From: VRUE01 sp963695835
GTDB taxonomy: Bacteria; Actinomycetota; Thermoleophilia; Solirubrobacterales; 70-9
Direction of reading: 5' to 3'
NCBI GenBank assembly: GCA_963695835.1
Contig: CAVOHR010000001.1
Span: forward strand, 620,001 to 684,000
Length of the DNA: 64,000 nucleotides
A program made the position numbers and the translations under genes. Within the stretch, counting starts at the first letter, position 1; every line of letters begins with the position of its first letter. The notes beneath the pieces were generated by a model. The model saw only the letters and a program-made list of their open reading frames with translations, had not been told where the DNA came from and did not search any database. Positions 51,391-59,230 of the stretch are shown piece by piece.

Positions 51391-51653
51391 ATGGCCGCCG
51401 AGGTCCGGATCGAGCCGGTCGAGGCCGCGCAGCTGGACGCCCTGCTGCCGCTGATCGCCGCCTACCAGCGCTTCTACGAGGTCGCCGACGTCGACGACGA
51501 GCGCAACCGCGCCTTCTTCGCCCGCTTCCTCGCCCCCAGCGAAGACGGGATGCTGCTCGGCACCCGGCGGGACGACACCCTGATTGGCTACGCCTCTACG
51601 AGACGACCGGCGCCGAGTCCGAGCCGTCGATCGAGTACGAGCTGCGGCTCTAG
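51391..51653 (+). pseudogene. GNAT acetyltransferase with internal deletion
   Basis: The N-terminal half AQLDALLPLIAAYQRFYEV through LLGTRRDDTLIGYA is a normal GNAT start. It then jumps, with a frame change, to LYETTGAESEPSIEYELRL and TAG, which is the normal GNAT C-terminus. The central strands with the acetyl-CoA loop are missing, so the product cannot work. Confidence 0.75.
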
Positions 51654-51901
51654 GCCGCCTGAGCCGGCGGCGGCAACCGGCCGATCCGCTTCCAGAGCTC
51701 CCGGCGAAACGCCTTCGACTCTTCCCGGGCGGACTCCGTTGCTGCCGTCAGGTCGTCTATCTCGGCCATGCGACGGCGGCATGATTCCGCAAGGTCGAGA
51801 AGCATCGCATCGATGCGTTCGTCGCTCTGCCGTATCTCGTCTCTGACGACCTGCCACTCGTCGTATGACTCCGACAATTCAAGTCGGCCCATTGGGCGCA
51901 T
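51650..51901 (-). CDS. Coiled-coil protein, unknown
   Basis: An 83-residue helical frame with heptad-like charge (SYDEWQVVRDEIRQSDERID, then MLLDLAESCRRRMAEIDDL). No family recognised. Its stop overlaps that of the convergent broken GNAT gene, and it overlaps the next coiled-coil frame by 23 bases, suggesting one ancestral gene in two frames or two coupled genes. Confidence 0.45.
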   Translation of the reverse strand: MRPMGRLELSESYDEWQVVRDEIRQSDERIDAMLLDLAESCRRRMAEIDDLTAATESAREESKAFRRELWKRIGRLPPPAQAA

Positions 51902-52289
51902 TGTGCCACATCCTCAGGATCGTTACGAGCCCTGCAGGCGGTTGATCGCGGCAAGGAGGCCTTCGCGCTGCGCCCGCGATGGCCTCACCACCGTGACGAA
52001 CGAGGTCTTGGACGACCTTCTCGTTTCGGCGAGTCATGTCGCGGATGAAGATCGTGTTCTCCTCGAACATCCGCTCGTGACGATCCAGCGCCGCCAGCAG
52101 TCGCTCGAACGCCTGCGTATTTCGTTCAGACGCGGTCCGATTGAACTCCATCAACTCCTCGCCGCGATCGAGGTGGCGCTCCAACCTCACAGACAGGTCC
52201 TCTCCGGCCAGGACCCTGACAGGCCCGCCCGCACGAGTGGCGCGCCGTCTGAGCCAATTCAGAACCAACTTCGTCAAGACTTTGCGCAA
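51879..52289 (-). CDS. Coiled-coil protein, unknown
   Basis: A 136-residue frame; residues 35-100 are helical (LERHLDRGEELMEFNRTASE, then HERMFEENTIFIRDMTRRNE), a pattern I associate with uncharacterised coiled-coil proteins of this group of bacteria. The last 40 residues look like read-through. No enzymatic motif. Probably cytoplasmic. Confidence 0.5.
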   Translation of the reverse strand: MRKVLTKLVLNWLRRRATRAGGPVRVLAGEDLSVRLERHLDRGEELMEFNRTASERNTQAFERLLAALDRHERMFEENTIFIRDMTRRNEKVVQDLVRHGGEAIAGAARRPPCRDQPPAGLVTILRMWHNAPNGPT

Positions 52290-52382
52290 CCAAGGCGGTT
52301 CCGCAGAACCGGTACCGCTGGAAGTTCCTGCCGATCTTCGCCCTGACCGCGATCCTGATCGATTCCCTGATCATCTACGGTC

Positions 52383-53582
52383 TCAGCAGCCCGGAGTGAT
52401 CTCGCCGCCCTGGCGGTAGAGCGCCGAGCGGTCCAGGGCCGCAAGCGACGTCTGCCCGGTGAGGCCGAGGGCGGTGTCGATGTCTGCCTTCATGATCGCG
52501 AGTACGTGGCGGACGCCGGCCTCGCCCCGGGCCGCCACCGCCCACGCCCACGGACGTCCGATCAGCACCGCGCGGGCACCGAGCGCGACCATCTTCACCA
52601 CGTCGAGCCCGGTGCGCACGCCGCCGTCGGCCAGCACCTCGACGCGGTCGCCGACCGCGTCGACGATCTCGGGCAAGGCCCGCGCCGTCGAGGGCACCGA
52701 GTCGAGTTGCCGGCCGCCGTGGTTCGAGACTACGATCCCGTCGACCCCGGCGTCGACCGCACGGCGGGCGTCATCCGGGTCGAGCACCCCCTTGACCACG
52801 AGCCGGCCCCTCCAGTTGTCGCGAACCCAGGCGATGTCCTCCCAGGTGACGCTGGGATCGAACTGCGAGTCGACCCAAGCTTTGAAGGCGGCCGGCGAGC
52901 GAGTCCCCGGGACCGCCTTCTCGAGGTTGCCGAAGGTGAGCGGCCGGCCACCGAGCGCCACCGTCGCGATCCAACGCGGATGGGAGAGCAGGTCGAGTCC
53001 GCGACGAAGCTTCGCCCACGTGCGCGGCTCGCCGACGACGGCGTTGCGCGTGTCGCGGTGGCGCGCGCCGACGACCGCCAGGTCGATGGTCAGGATCAGC
53101 ACCGGCGAGCCGACCGCCTCGGCCCGCGCCATCAGATCCTCTGCGTAGGCGCGGTCGCGCATCACATAGAGCTGGAACCAGGGCGGTACGGCGGTCGCCT
53201 TCGCCACCTCCTCGATGGCGCAGATCGAGACCGTCGAGTCGACGAACGGCACGCCGGCCGCCTCGGAGGCACGCGCGGCCTGCACCTCGGCTCGCGCCGC
53301 GAACATCCCGGCGAGGCCGACCGGCGCCAGGACGATTGGGAGTGCCAGCCGCTGACCCAGCACCTCGACCGCGGGATCGCGGACGCTGACGTCGCGCATC
53401 ACGGTCTGGCGCAGCAACACGGCCTCGAGATCGGCGACGTTGGCCCGCATCGTCGCCTCCTCGTACGCGCCGCCGTCGATGTAGTCGAACAGCTGACGTG
53501 GCAGCCGGCGGCGCGCCAGCTCGCGGTAGTCGAGCACCGTCGCGGGGGCAACGCCAAGCGGACGATCGGCGGCGTAGCGCAT
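52383..53582 (-). CDS. FMN-dependent alpha-hydroxy acid dehydrogenase/oxidase (LldD-like)
   Basis: TIM-barrel flavoprotein of 399 residues. YRELARRRLPRQLFDYIDGG at the N-terminus, PIVLAPVGLAGMFAARAE for FMN, the Gln-Tyr region PPWFQLYVMRDR, Lys in GRLVVKGVLDPDD, the active-site His and Arg in IVVSNHGGRQLD, then VLADGGVRTGLDVVKMVALG and ARAVLIGRPWAWA. It oxidises L-lactate or a similar 2-hydroxy acid. ATG giving MRYAADRPLG is preferred; the longer frame adds an Arg-rich arm without similarity. Confidence 0.93.
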   Translation of the reverse strand: MRYAADRPLGVAPATVLDYRELARRRLPRQLFDYIDGGAYEEATMRANVADLEAVLLRQTVMRDVSVRDPAVEVLGQRLALPIVLAPVGLAGMFAARAEVQAARASEAAGVPFVDSTVSICAIEEVAKATAVPPWFQLYVMRDRAYAEDLMARAEAVGSPVLILTIDLAVVGARHRDTRNAVVGEPRTWAKLRRGLDLLSHPRWIATVALGGRPLTFGNLEKAVPGTRSPAAFKAWVDSQFDPSVTWEDIAWVRDNWRGRLVVKGVLDPDDARRAVDAGVDGIVVSNHGGRQLDSVPSTARALPEIVDAVGDRVEVLADGGVRTGLDVVKMVALGARAVLIGRPWAWAVAARGEAGVRHVLAIMKADIDTALGLTGQTSLAALDRSALYRQGGEITPGC

Positions 53583-53635
53583 CGGCAGTCGATCCTGCCA
53601 CAAGGAGCGGGTCCGTGAGCGGGTCGCCCTTCGCT

Positions 53636-53657
53636 CTCGCAACCGCGTGGTTGCGAG
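53636..53657. terminator. Hairpin after the Doc remnant
   Basis: Nine-base arms CTCGCAACC and GGTTGCGAG with loop GCGT. The right half belongs to a 22-base repeat also found at 54806 and 56879. Confidence 0.5.
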
Positions 53658-53683
53658 CGCGTCGGCGGATGTTGCGGGGCGAG

Positions 53684-53881
53684 CTACGGGATCGGTCGCA
53701 TCGCGTCGCGCACGAGCGGCGCGAGCTGGCGGGGCGTAGTGCCGGCGCTGAAGCTGAGGATCCAGTCGGCGAGGTCGGGGTCAGACGCTTCGACGCGGTA
53801 GTCGTTCAGTTCCAAGAACGTCAGCATCGCGACGAGCGCCAAGCGCTTGTTGGCGTCGATGAACGCCTGGCTCTCGCCGAT
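53684..53881 (-). pseudogene. Doc toxin remnant (C-terminal half)
   Basis: The minus strand reads IGESQAFIDANKRLALVAML then TFLELNDYRVEASDPDLADW to TAG: the Fic/Doc core helix with the DANKR form of the motif, where the catalytic His of HxFxDxNKR is replaced by Gln-Ala. The N-terminal half is missing; the fragment follows directly, in the same frame, the TAG that ends the antitoxin frame. A deletion joining the two genes explains this. Confidence 0.75.
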
Positions 53882-54193
53882 CTACCGTGGAGTGCGCTCG
53901 GAGCCGGGGTCGTGCTCGGCGAGGATCTTCAACGCCTCCGGGTGCTCGGCGACCACGCGCTCGCCGATGGTGCGGATCCGTTCACGTAGCTGCTCAGTCG
54001 GCATGATTCGAAGCTCGCCGCCGTCGAGCTCCTCGACGAGCACGGACGTGCCCGGCACGTAACCAGGCGGAGCGAGAGCCCCGGGTCCAAGCCTGGGCCC
54101 GAGGCCCAGACGAGCGCGTGTCGTCCTTTGCGAGCGTCTTCCGCTGGCTGTCGAGGCGTTCGCAAATCGCGCATTGCGATAGCGAGCCGACAT
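53882..54193 (-). CDS. Antitoxin-like protein (partner of the Doc remnant)
   Basis: Up to 103 residues. The C-terminal half VLVEELDGGELRIMPTEQLR then ERIRTIGERVVAEHPEALKI resembles AbrB/Phd-type antitoxins that accompany Doc, with a DNA-binding beta region and toxin-binding helix. The N-terminal half is Arg/Gly/Pro-rich without similarity and may be out of frame or partly deleted. It now stands before a broken toxin. Confidence 0.5.
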   Translation of the reverse strand: MSARYRNARFANASTASGRRSQRTTRARLGLGPRLGPGALAPPGYVPGTSVLVEELDGGELRIMPTEQLRERIRTIGERVVAEHPEALKILAEHDPGSERTPR

Positions 54194-54225
54194 CGGCGAG
54201 CCACGCTCGCCGCTTGACGCGCAAC

Positions 54226-54663
54226 CTATCGCCGCCGATCGGCGCTTAGCGCCTTCGAGGCCCGCGCGCCGTTCTTCGCGAGCTCGTCGGCAACTCCGTT
54301 CTGCGCCCTGGAAATCCGAGCGAACCTGACTCCCCCTGGATACCGGGCCTTCTGCGCTTCGACCTCCTTCTTCAGCTGGATCAGGTGGTCGGCCCGCGCA
54401 CGCGATGCCCCAGTGAGGTGGCCGACGATCACCGCCGAGTCCATCCGCACGTAAGCCGACGTCGCGCCGGCGTCGGCCGCGGCCCGCAGCGCGTTCCGAA
54501 CCGCGATGTACTCGGCAACGTTGTTCGTCCTGTCGCCGAGCGGTTCCGAGCCGAGCAAGTGCACGCCGCCCATGCCCACGACGACGTACCCCGCCCCGGC
54601 GGGACCGCCGTTCGGCATGGCAGCGCCGTCGCTCCAGATGTAGACCCTCATTTCTGTCTCCAT
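54226..54663 (-). CDS. Ribonuclease H-like protein
   Basis: RNase HI-type nuclease of 145 residues. The four acids are in place: Asp in YIWSDGAAMPNG, Glu in NNVAEYIAVRNAL, Asp in AYVRMDSAVIVG and Asp in QNGVADELAKNGA. It lacks the basic handle helix of E. coli RNase HI, as in many actinobacterial forms. It would remove RNA from RNA-DNA hybrids. A second ATG four codons in is a possible start. Confidence 0.88.
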   Translation of the reverse strand: METEMRVYIWSDGAAMPNGGPAGAGYVVVGMGGVHLLGSEPLGDRTNNVAEYIAVRNALRAAADAGATSAYVRMDSAVIVGHLTGASRARADHLIQLKKEVEAQKARYPGGVRFARISRAQNGVADELAKNGARASKALSADRRR

Positions 54664-55016
54664 TCGATCGTCACGCGATCGGGGCAGAACCTACCGGTAG
54701 GGCTCAGTGGACATTCGCGAACGCTGGCCCAGACGGCGTTCTGGCCCTGCTCTCCAAAGTCGTCCGGAGCGGGCATCTCTTGCGCGCCTGAGGAGACGCT
54801 CGCTTCCGCGTGCTTGCGAGCGCGTCGGTGATGTCGCCCGCACTCTCGCTCCGGACGAGTTGCGAGCGCGTCGACGAACGCCACTCACGCTCCTGCATCG
54901 GACGAGGGTGAGGCGATCGGCGCTGGGGCTGGGTCACGCTCGCTTCCGTATGGATTGGGGGAGCGCGCCCGCCGTCTGGCGACGAGGGCGGCTCCCAACC
55001 GGCCCTACAGCCGGTG
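54664..55016. other. Intergenic region with short dispersed repeats
   Basis: No frame in these 353 bases has family similarity. It contains two copies of the TTGCGAGCGCGTCG motif (see repeat entry) and scattered CTCGCT-rich segments; it looks like degenerate DNA between the RNase H gene and a TA pair. Confidence 0.5.
54806..54876 (+). repeat. Dispersed 22-base repeat, two of four copies
   Basis: CCGCGTGCTTGCGAGCGCGT at 54806 and a weaker copy near 54855 (ACGAGTTGCGAGCGCGTCGA). Other copies: 53643-53664 (plus) and 56879-56900 (minus), with one or two differences. Confidence 0.55.
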
Positions 55017-55586
55017 TCAGTCCGGCGGTGGAGACTCCCAGGTCTCGAAGTCAAGCGGCTCGACGGCCGAGTCGGGCAGGAGCCTGTCGATGAAGACAGC
55101 GATCACCTCGCCCGTCCCGGTGGCCGAGGGCGCCTTGATCGCCTCGCGGCCGAGGTGCTCTGCCGCTTCGCCGAGGGCCTGCGTGGCGTGTCGGTCGGAG
55201 CCCTGGAAGTCCAGTTCCGCCAGCGCCTGCGGCAGCTGGTCCCTCTCCCCCGTCAGGTCGAGGACGGCTTGCAGGTCGAGGCGATAGCGATAGAGGCGGC
55301 GCGGGACGAAGTCCTCGGGGGAGCGTCCGACCCGGTCCGCCATGCGGCGAAACTCGGCGGCGGCCGTCGGCTTCTCGAGCGCCAGGTAGAGCGTCGCGAA
55401 GCTCTCCGGCGGGTTCCAGCGCCCGCCCTGGATCCGGCCGCCGCCGCCCGAGAGCGGGTGCCAGCGAGGCGCGAGGTGGCGGTAGGCCTCGCCCCGGTAG
55501 GGTGCGGCGAGGGCATCGTCCGCGCTAGACGAAGACGCCCTCGGCCATCGCGTCGACGGCGCCGAGCACCTTGCGGTACTCACCAC
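55017..55586 (-). CDS. RES domain toxin
   Basis: RES fold: Arg in GEAYRHLAPRWHPL, GGRIQGGRWNPPESFATLYL with the Tyr, and Glu in EKPTAAAEFRRMAD. NAD+-degrading toxin by family. About 165 residues belong to the domain, ending DFETWESPPPD. The start is unclear: the domain begins just after the antitoxin stop, where no start codon exists in frame, and the nearest are GTG codons at 55586/55583, inside the antitoxin gene. A small indel near 55530 is an alternative. Confidence 0.8.
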   Translation of the reverse strand: MVSTARCSAPSTRWPRASSSSADDALAAPYRGEAYRHLAPRWHPLSGGGGRIQGGRWNPPESFATLYLALEKPTAAAEFRRMADRVGRSPEDFVPRRLYRYRLDLQAVLDLTGERDQLPQALAELDFQGSDRHATQALGEAAEHLGREAIKAPSATGTGEVIAVFIDRLLPDSAVEPLDFETWESPPPD

Positions 55587-55884
55587 CGCGAAGCAACTCG
55601 ACGGGCTTGTCGTGGTCGAGCAGCGGGTTCGGGGAGAAGAGCCAGTCGTGTGCGCCGTCGGGCCGCAGCACGTCGGAGAGTCGATCGAGCACGGCGAGCA
55701 GCTCGAGGACGCGCTCGCGGGCATCGGGCCGGGGCGAGGATTCGCGATGCAGCCAGCGGGCGATGGTGCGCCGGTTCGTGTCCAGCACCCGCGCCAGGTC
55801 AGCTTGGTCGAGCTCGGCAAGCTCGCTCGCGTGACCGAGTCGGTCCGCGAGGTCCCTTGTCAGTGTTGTCGCTCCGTTTGCCAT
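55525..55884 (-). CDS. Xre/MbcA-like antitoxin of an Xre-RES pair
   Basis: A 119-residue protein. HTH ADLARVLDTNRRTIARWLHR and the RES-antitoxin C-terminal domain (LEL LAVLDRLSDVLRPDGAHD, then WLFSPNPLLDHDKPVELL, ending GAVDAMAEGVFV). The conserved W-x-x-x-PNP-x-L and PxELL segments are standard in MbcA/ParS-like antitoxins. First gene of the pair. Confidence 0.88.
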   Translation of the reverse strand: MANGATTLTRDLADRLGHASELAELDQADLARVLDTNRRTIARWLHRESSPRPDARERVLELLAVLDRLSDVLRPDGAHDWLFSPNPLLDHDKPVELLRGGEYRKVLGAVDAMAEGVFV

Positions 55885-56195
55885 CTATTTCGCCACCCAT
55901 TCTGTCATATGTGGCGGTCGGTTGCATGCTGAGCGCTTTGGAGAGGACCGCGGAGGAAGCGAGCAGGACCGCGGTCAGTTCGGGAGGACCAGTTGTGGGA
56001 GCTGCTCGATGTCAGAAGGAGGGCAGGTCCGGGGGCAGCTTGAATGGCTGCCGGTCGTCCGACGCGGAAGGTCTTGGCGACGAGCAAGGTCCGCGGGTGA
56101 GCGTCACCACAGCGCCGCATTCGACCCCGTCGCCGACCTCTCGACCTGGGAGCATCGCGGAAGGTCCCGTAACCGACGAAGGAGAGACCAGCGCT
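55885..56195. other. Intergenic region upstream of the ester cyclase-like gene
   Basis: These 311 bases hold open frames but none with recognisable similarity. The only clear signal is the AGGAG ribosome-binding site about 12 bases before the ATG at 56196. Confidence 0.45.
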
Positions 56196-56714
56196 ATGAG
56201 CGACCTTGCAGCGACGTTTGACGCCCACGTGCAGGCGGAGTTCCAAGATCTCGATCTCGAGGCGACGATGGCCACGATGACGGACGACCCCTACGTCCAC
56301 CACGTACCCACGATCACCGGCGGCAATGGAACCGCCGGCGTGCGCGACTTCTACGGCCACCACTTCATCGGCCAGTGGCCGGATGACACGGAGACGCGAC
56401 AGGTCTCGAGGACCGTCGGTGAGACACAGGTCGTCGACGAGCTCATGATGACCTTCACCCACGATCGCCCGCTCGACATCATGCTTCCCGGGATTCCGCC
56501 GACGGGGCGCCGGATAACGGTCCCGGTTGTCGTGGTGGTCGGTTTCGAAGACGGCAAGGTCAGCCATGAGCACATCTACTGGGACCAGGCGACCGTGCTG
56601 GTACAGGCCGGCCTGCTCGATCCGAGCGGTCTACCCGTCGTCGGGTCCGAACAGGCTGAGGCCCTGCTCGATCAGCAGCACCCCAAGAACGAGCTGTTCG
56701 ACAGCGGCGCCTGA
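56196..56714 (+). CDS. SnoaL-like ester cyclase family protein
   Basis: NTF2-fold protein of 172 residues. FDAHVQAEFQDLDLEATMAT, then DPYVHHVPTITGG, the helix FYGHHFIGQWPDD and PPTGRRITVPVVVVVGFEDG, KVSHEHIYWDQATVLVQAG are the standard order in SnoaL-type ester cyclases and their relatives. Catalytic residues vary in this group, so the substrate is unknown. Good AGGAG site upstream; the longer upstream frame is not used. Confidence 0.85.
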   Translation: MSDLAATFDAHVQAEFQDLDLEATMATMTDDPYVHHVPTITGGNGTAGVRDFYGHHFIGQWPDDTETRQVSRTVGETQVVDELMMTFTHDRPLDIMLPGIPPTGRRITVPVVVVVGFEDGKVSHEHIYWDQATVLVQAGLLDPSGLPVVGSEQAEALLDQQHPKNELFDSGA

Positions 56715-56929
56715 CTCGCGCGAGCATTGCCGGGCCAGGGTGGCCCCGTCGGGAACATGGGAGATCTGGACCAGCCTGGGTCGGCCTGCTCAACCTCGGC
56801 ATCTACCCACCGTGCAAGGAGGAGCTTGACCTCCCGCTTCTCCTCCTCGTCCGAAGCGGGCATGTCTCGACTCGCCGTCAACGCGCTCGCAACCACGCGG
56901 AAACGACAGCCGCAGCCAGATCCGGCTGC

Positions 56930-58105
56930 TTACTGGTTTACTTCCACCTCCCGACTCGAAACGTCACCGTAGTGAATGTTCTTCCGATATGGCAACTGGC
57001 TCTTCGTGGTGATCTGCTCAAGCTCCATATGCTGGTACTTTCTAGCCACCACGGTGTCGGCGGACAGAAGGAAGCCCTGAAGCTTGGTCAAGTTATCCTC
57101 TCGCGGCGTAAAGATAAATACAAAGCGCACCTCAATATCCTCGTACCCAGCGCCGAGTCGATCTTTGAGATAGTCGATAAGTTGACTAAACGTTCGCTGA
57201 GTGCCAACGATGTCATCCATAACGAGCACACGAAGCGCCCGGTCGCCGTTCGCTCCACTATCGGCTTGAAGTTTGTCGAAGACGGTCGGCGAAATCATCG
57301 CGTCATTGATTGCGTTGGCGAAATACTGGTCCTTGCTACGCTGCGCCCAAAGACAGATGATCGGGATGTTATTTCCATAGACGATTCGTAGGCAGGTGTC
57401 TGCCAGAAACAATCCACCATTGGAGACACCAATCAGCACATCAGGGGAGTACGCACCGGTGTTGTGTAGCTGGGCGAGCTCGTGCTCAATGTGGTTGGTT
57501 CGTTGCCAATATTCCTCCCAGGTAACGTCCGTCGATACTGCGGGGGCCTCCTCGGTGAGTCCGGGTCCGGACACCTTCAATTCCGGTAGGGCCTGGAAGA
57601 TGAGGCTGTCGGTCGTTGGCGCGCTGCGCGCCCCAAGCGTCTTGAGCGCCATGGCAATGGCACTCGTTAGCCGTTCGATTGAAAGCGCAATTCCGTCGAA
57701 TTGCGCGTCGTACTCGACGACACGGAACTGCTGAATATTAAACGGTACTTCTGCACGGTTCTGCGTAAGGAGAATCGTGCCGTTTCGCTTGAGTGCAAAT
57801 CGTACGCCTAGCTCGAAAAATACGTTTGGATTGCGACCCGTCAAGTCGATGATCGTAATATGTGAATGAGCGAGGTGACGGATGATACTCTGCGTGATGT
57901 CGCCGGAGTCCACAGTCTCAAGCTCCCTGCAGACCTCGAGGACGTTGTCTTGCGTATCCCCATGCGTCTTTTGGAACTGCTCTGCCGCGGCAGCAGCGGC
58001 GGGTGTGATGATGCTGTCGAAGATGAAAGTCGACTCACGCTCCCTGCCCGCATACTCCGGACCTTCACCAAATGGCATCGCGACAAAACACAACTTTCCA
58101 GCCAC
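56930..58105 (-). CDS. Nucleoside-deoxyribosyltransferase-like domain fused to phosphoribosyltransferase
   Basis: A 391-residue two-domain protein in DNA visibly lower in GC than its surroundings. Domain 1 (about 1-150): CFVAMPFGEGPEY, FIFDSIITPAAAAAA, ITIIDLTGRNPNVFFELGVR and VPFNIQQFRVVEYD, the pattern of deoxyribosyltransferase/TIR-like nucleotide-handling domains. Domain 2 (about 195-391): a type I phosphoribosyltransferase fold with SPDVLIGVSNGGLFLAD and the PRPP loop LRVLVMDDIVGTQRTFSQL. In the literature, deoxyribosyltransferase-like and phosphoribosyltransferase proteins act separately as retron effectors; this is their fusion, alone, with no reverse transcriptase nearby. GTG start with GGGAGAG before it. 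Defence role is inference. Confidence 0.75.
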   Translation of the reverse strand: MAGKLCFVAMPFGEGPEYAGRERESTFIFDSIITPAAAAAAEQFQKTHGDTQDNVLEVCRELETVDSGDITQSIIRHLAHSHITIIDLTGRNPNVFFELGVRFALKRNGTILLTQNRAEVPFNIQQFRVVEYDAQFDGIALSIERLTSAIAMALKTLGARSAPTTDSLIFQALPELKVSGPGLTEEAPAVSTDVTWEEYWQRTNHIEHELAQLHNTGAYSPDVLIGVSNGGLFLADTCLRIVYGNNIPIICLWAQRSKDQYFANAINDAMISPTVFDKLQADSGANGDRALRVLVMDDIVGTQRTFSQLIDYLKDRLGAGYEDIEVRFVFIFTPREDNLTKLQGFLLSADTVVARKYQHMELEQITTKSQLPYRKNIHYGDVSSREVEVNQ

Positions 58106-58321
58106 TGGGTTCTCTCCCTGTCGAACTAGATTGCGCTGAGATTAGCACGGCTGTAAGCAAGCTCGCATCGGTCCGCTTTGTGTGGAGTCTGTAATCGAGC
58201 GATTCGTTTCTTGTTGGGTCGGTCTTGTCTAGAGAGGTATCACTCGCATACTGGCGGATCAGCTTCGTGCCTGCGACTCTCGCTTTGCGCGATACGCAAG
58301 AGCCCGTGCCGGGTGCGATCG

Positions 58322-58847
58322 TCAGGCGATCTGTGGTAGCTCGCCCCAACGCTGAACCAGAAGGTCGGAGTGAGGGTCGGGGCGCTCGTCGGTAAGGCCG
58401 ATACGGTCGCACAGCGCCAGGCTGCGCCGATTGCGGCGGTCGACCCGGACGAAGGTGCGTGGGTGTCGACCGAGGGCGATCATCTGCTTGAAGATCGCAA
58501 GGAGCATCAACTCTCCCAGCGAGACCTCCCGTCCCTCGGGCAACTGCACGAGCGTGCCGCGGGCTCGCAGAGAGACTGCCACGACCTCCGTATAGCCGAC
58601 GTCGGGCTCAAGAGTCGGCTCGATGTGATGGGCGCCGATGACGAGGACGTTCCCCGTCTCCGCCGGCCCCAATCAGCATTCTGCCGTCGAAGCGCGGCGG
58701 CGAGGCCAGGTAGCGCTGCGGCAGGGGACCGCGGATCTGCGCCTCAACCGCGTCCTCCCACGGTGTCCCCGTGCTGCATCGAAAGGCGTCGAGTGGGGGT
58801 AGATCGCCTGCCGTGAGGGCCCTGATCAGGACCTCGTCGGACTTCAC
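58322..58847 (-). pseudogene. GNAT-like protein with frameshift
   Basis: Frame 1 (MKSDEVLIRALTAGDLPPLD through RFDGRMLIG) and frame 2 (TGNVLVIGAHHIEPTLEPDV through VDRRNRRSLALCDRIGLTDE) together give one GNAT-like protein of about 170 residues; the shift lies near 58665. The acetyl-CoA region is atypical. It overlaps the upstream 73-residue gene by four bases, as TA pairs do, so it may be the toxin of a GNAT-type module, inactivated here or needing frameshifting. Confidence 0.62.
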
Positions 58848-59065
58848 TTAACGTCGGGAATGCCGTCCGGGATTGAGATCGTGGGCGCGCCAGTCACAGA
58901 CAGCGCCTGGGGGTCGACGTCGGCGAGCACCTTCCCCCAGGCCGTTCCGTAGATGTCAGAGGGCGTGGCCCCGGCGCGGGCGCCAGCGACCAGCGCGAGG
59001 GCGTCGGCGGCCTCCTCCTCGCTCATCTCGGAAACGACCCGCTGCAGGCGTTCCTTGACGGTCAT
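58844..59065 (-). CDS. Small antitoxin-like protein
   Basis: A 73-residue protein: helix MTVKERLQRVVSEMSEEEAA, DALALVAGAR, then an extended tail (DPQALSVTGAPTISIPDG). The layout of a short helical N-terminus and flexible toxin-binding tail and the four-base overlap with the GNAT-like gene suggest an antitoxin. No named family is certain. Confidence 0.6.
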   Translation of the reverse strand: MTVKERLQRVVSEMSEEEAADALALVAGARAGATPSDIYGTAWGKVLADVDPQALSVTGAPTISIPDGIPDVK

Positions 59066-59230
59066 AACAGCATTCTACCGGGACGGGGCGCGGGTCCGAG
59101 CCCTTCCCGCCGCCAAAGGTCTCCCATGACGAGGGGCCCAGCCCAATTGCATTGTCGCGGCCATTTCTTCAGCGATCAGGCAGTGATCCTGTGGCCTCCG
59201 ATCTGCTCAAACCAATCCGAGGAGGAGACC

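Noticed and set aside
52300..52399. Short plus-strand frame with a membrane helix (WKFLPIFALTAILIDSLIIY)
   Set aside because: No start codon in frame and no neighbour; could be a tail of a lost gene, but evidence is too thin to annotate.
54648..55054. Several overlapping frames between the RNase H and RES genes
   Set aside because: Arg/Ser-rich, mutually overlapping and containing the dispersed repeat; no domain.
56672..56896. 74-codon minus-strand frame after the ester cyclase gene
   Set aside because: Its end overlaps the ester cyclase gene and it has no similarity; likely chance, although it includes one of the dispersed repeats.
56930..58320. Retron around the deoxyribosyltransferase/phosphoribosyltransferase gene
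   Set aside because: No reverse transcriptase gene or msr/msd-like inverted repeat lies in the flanks.
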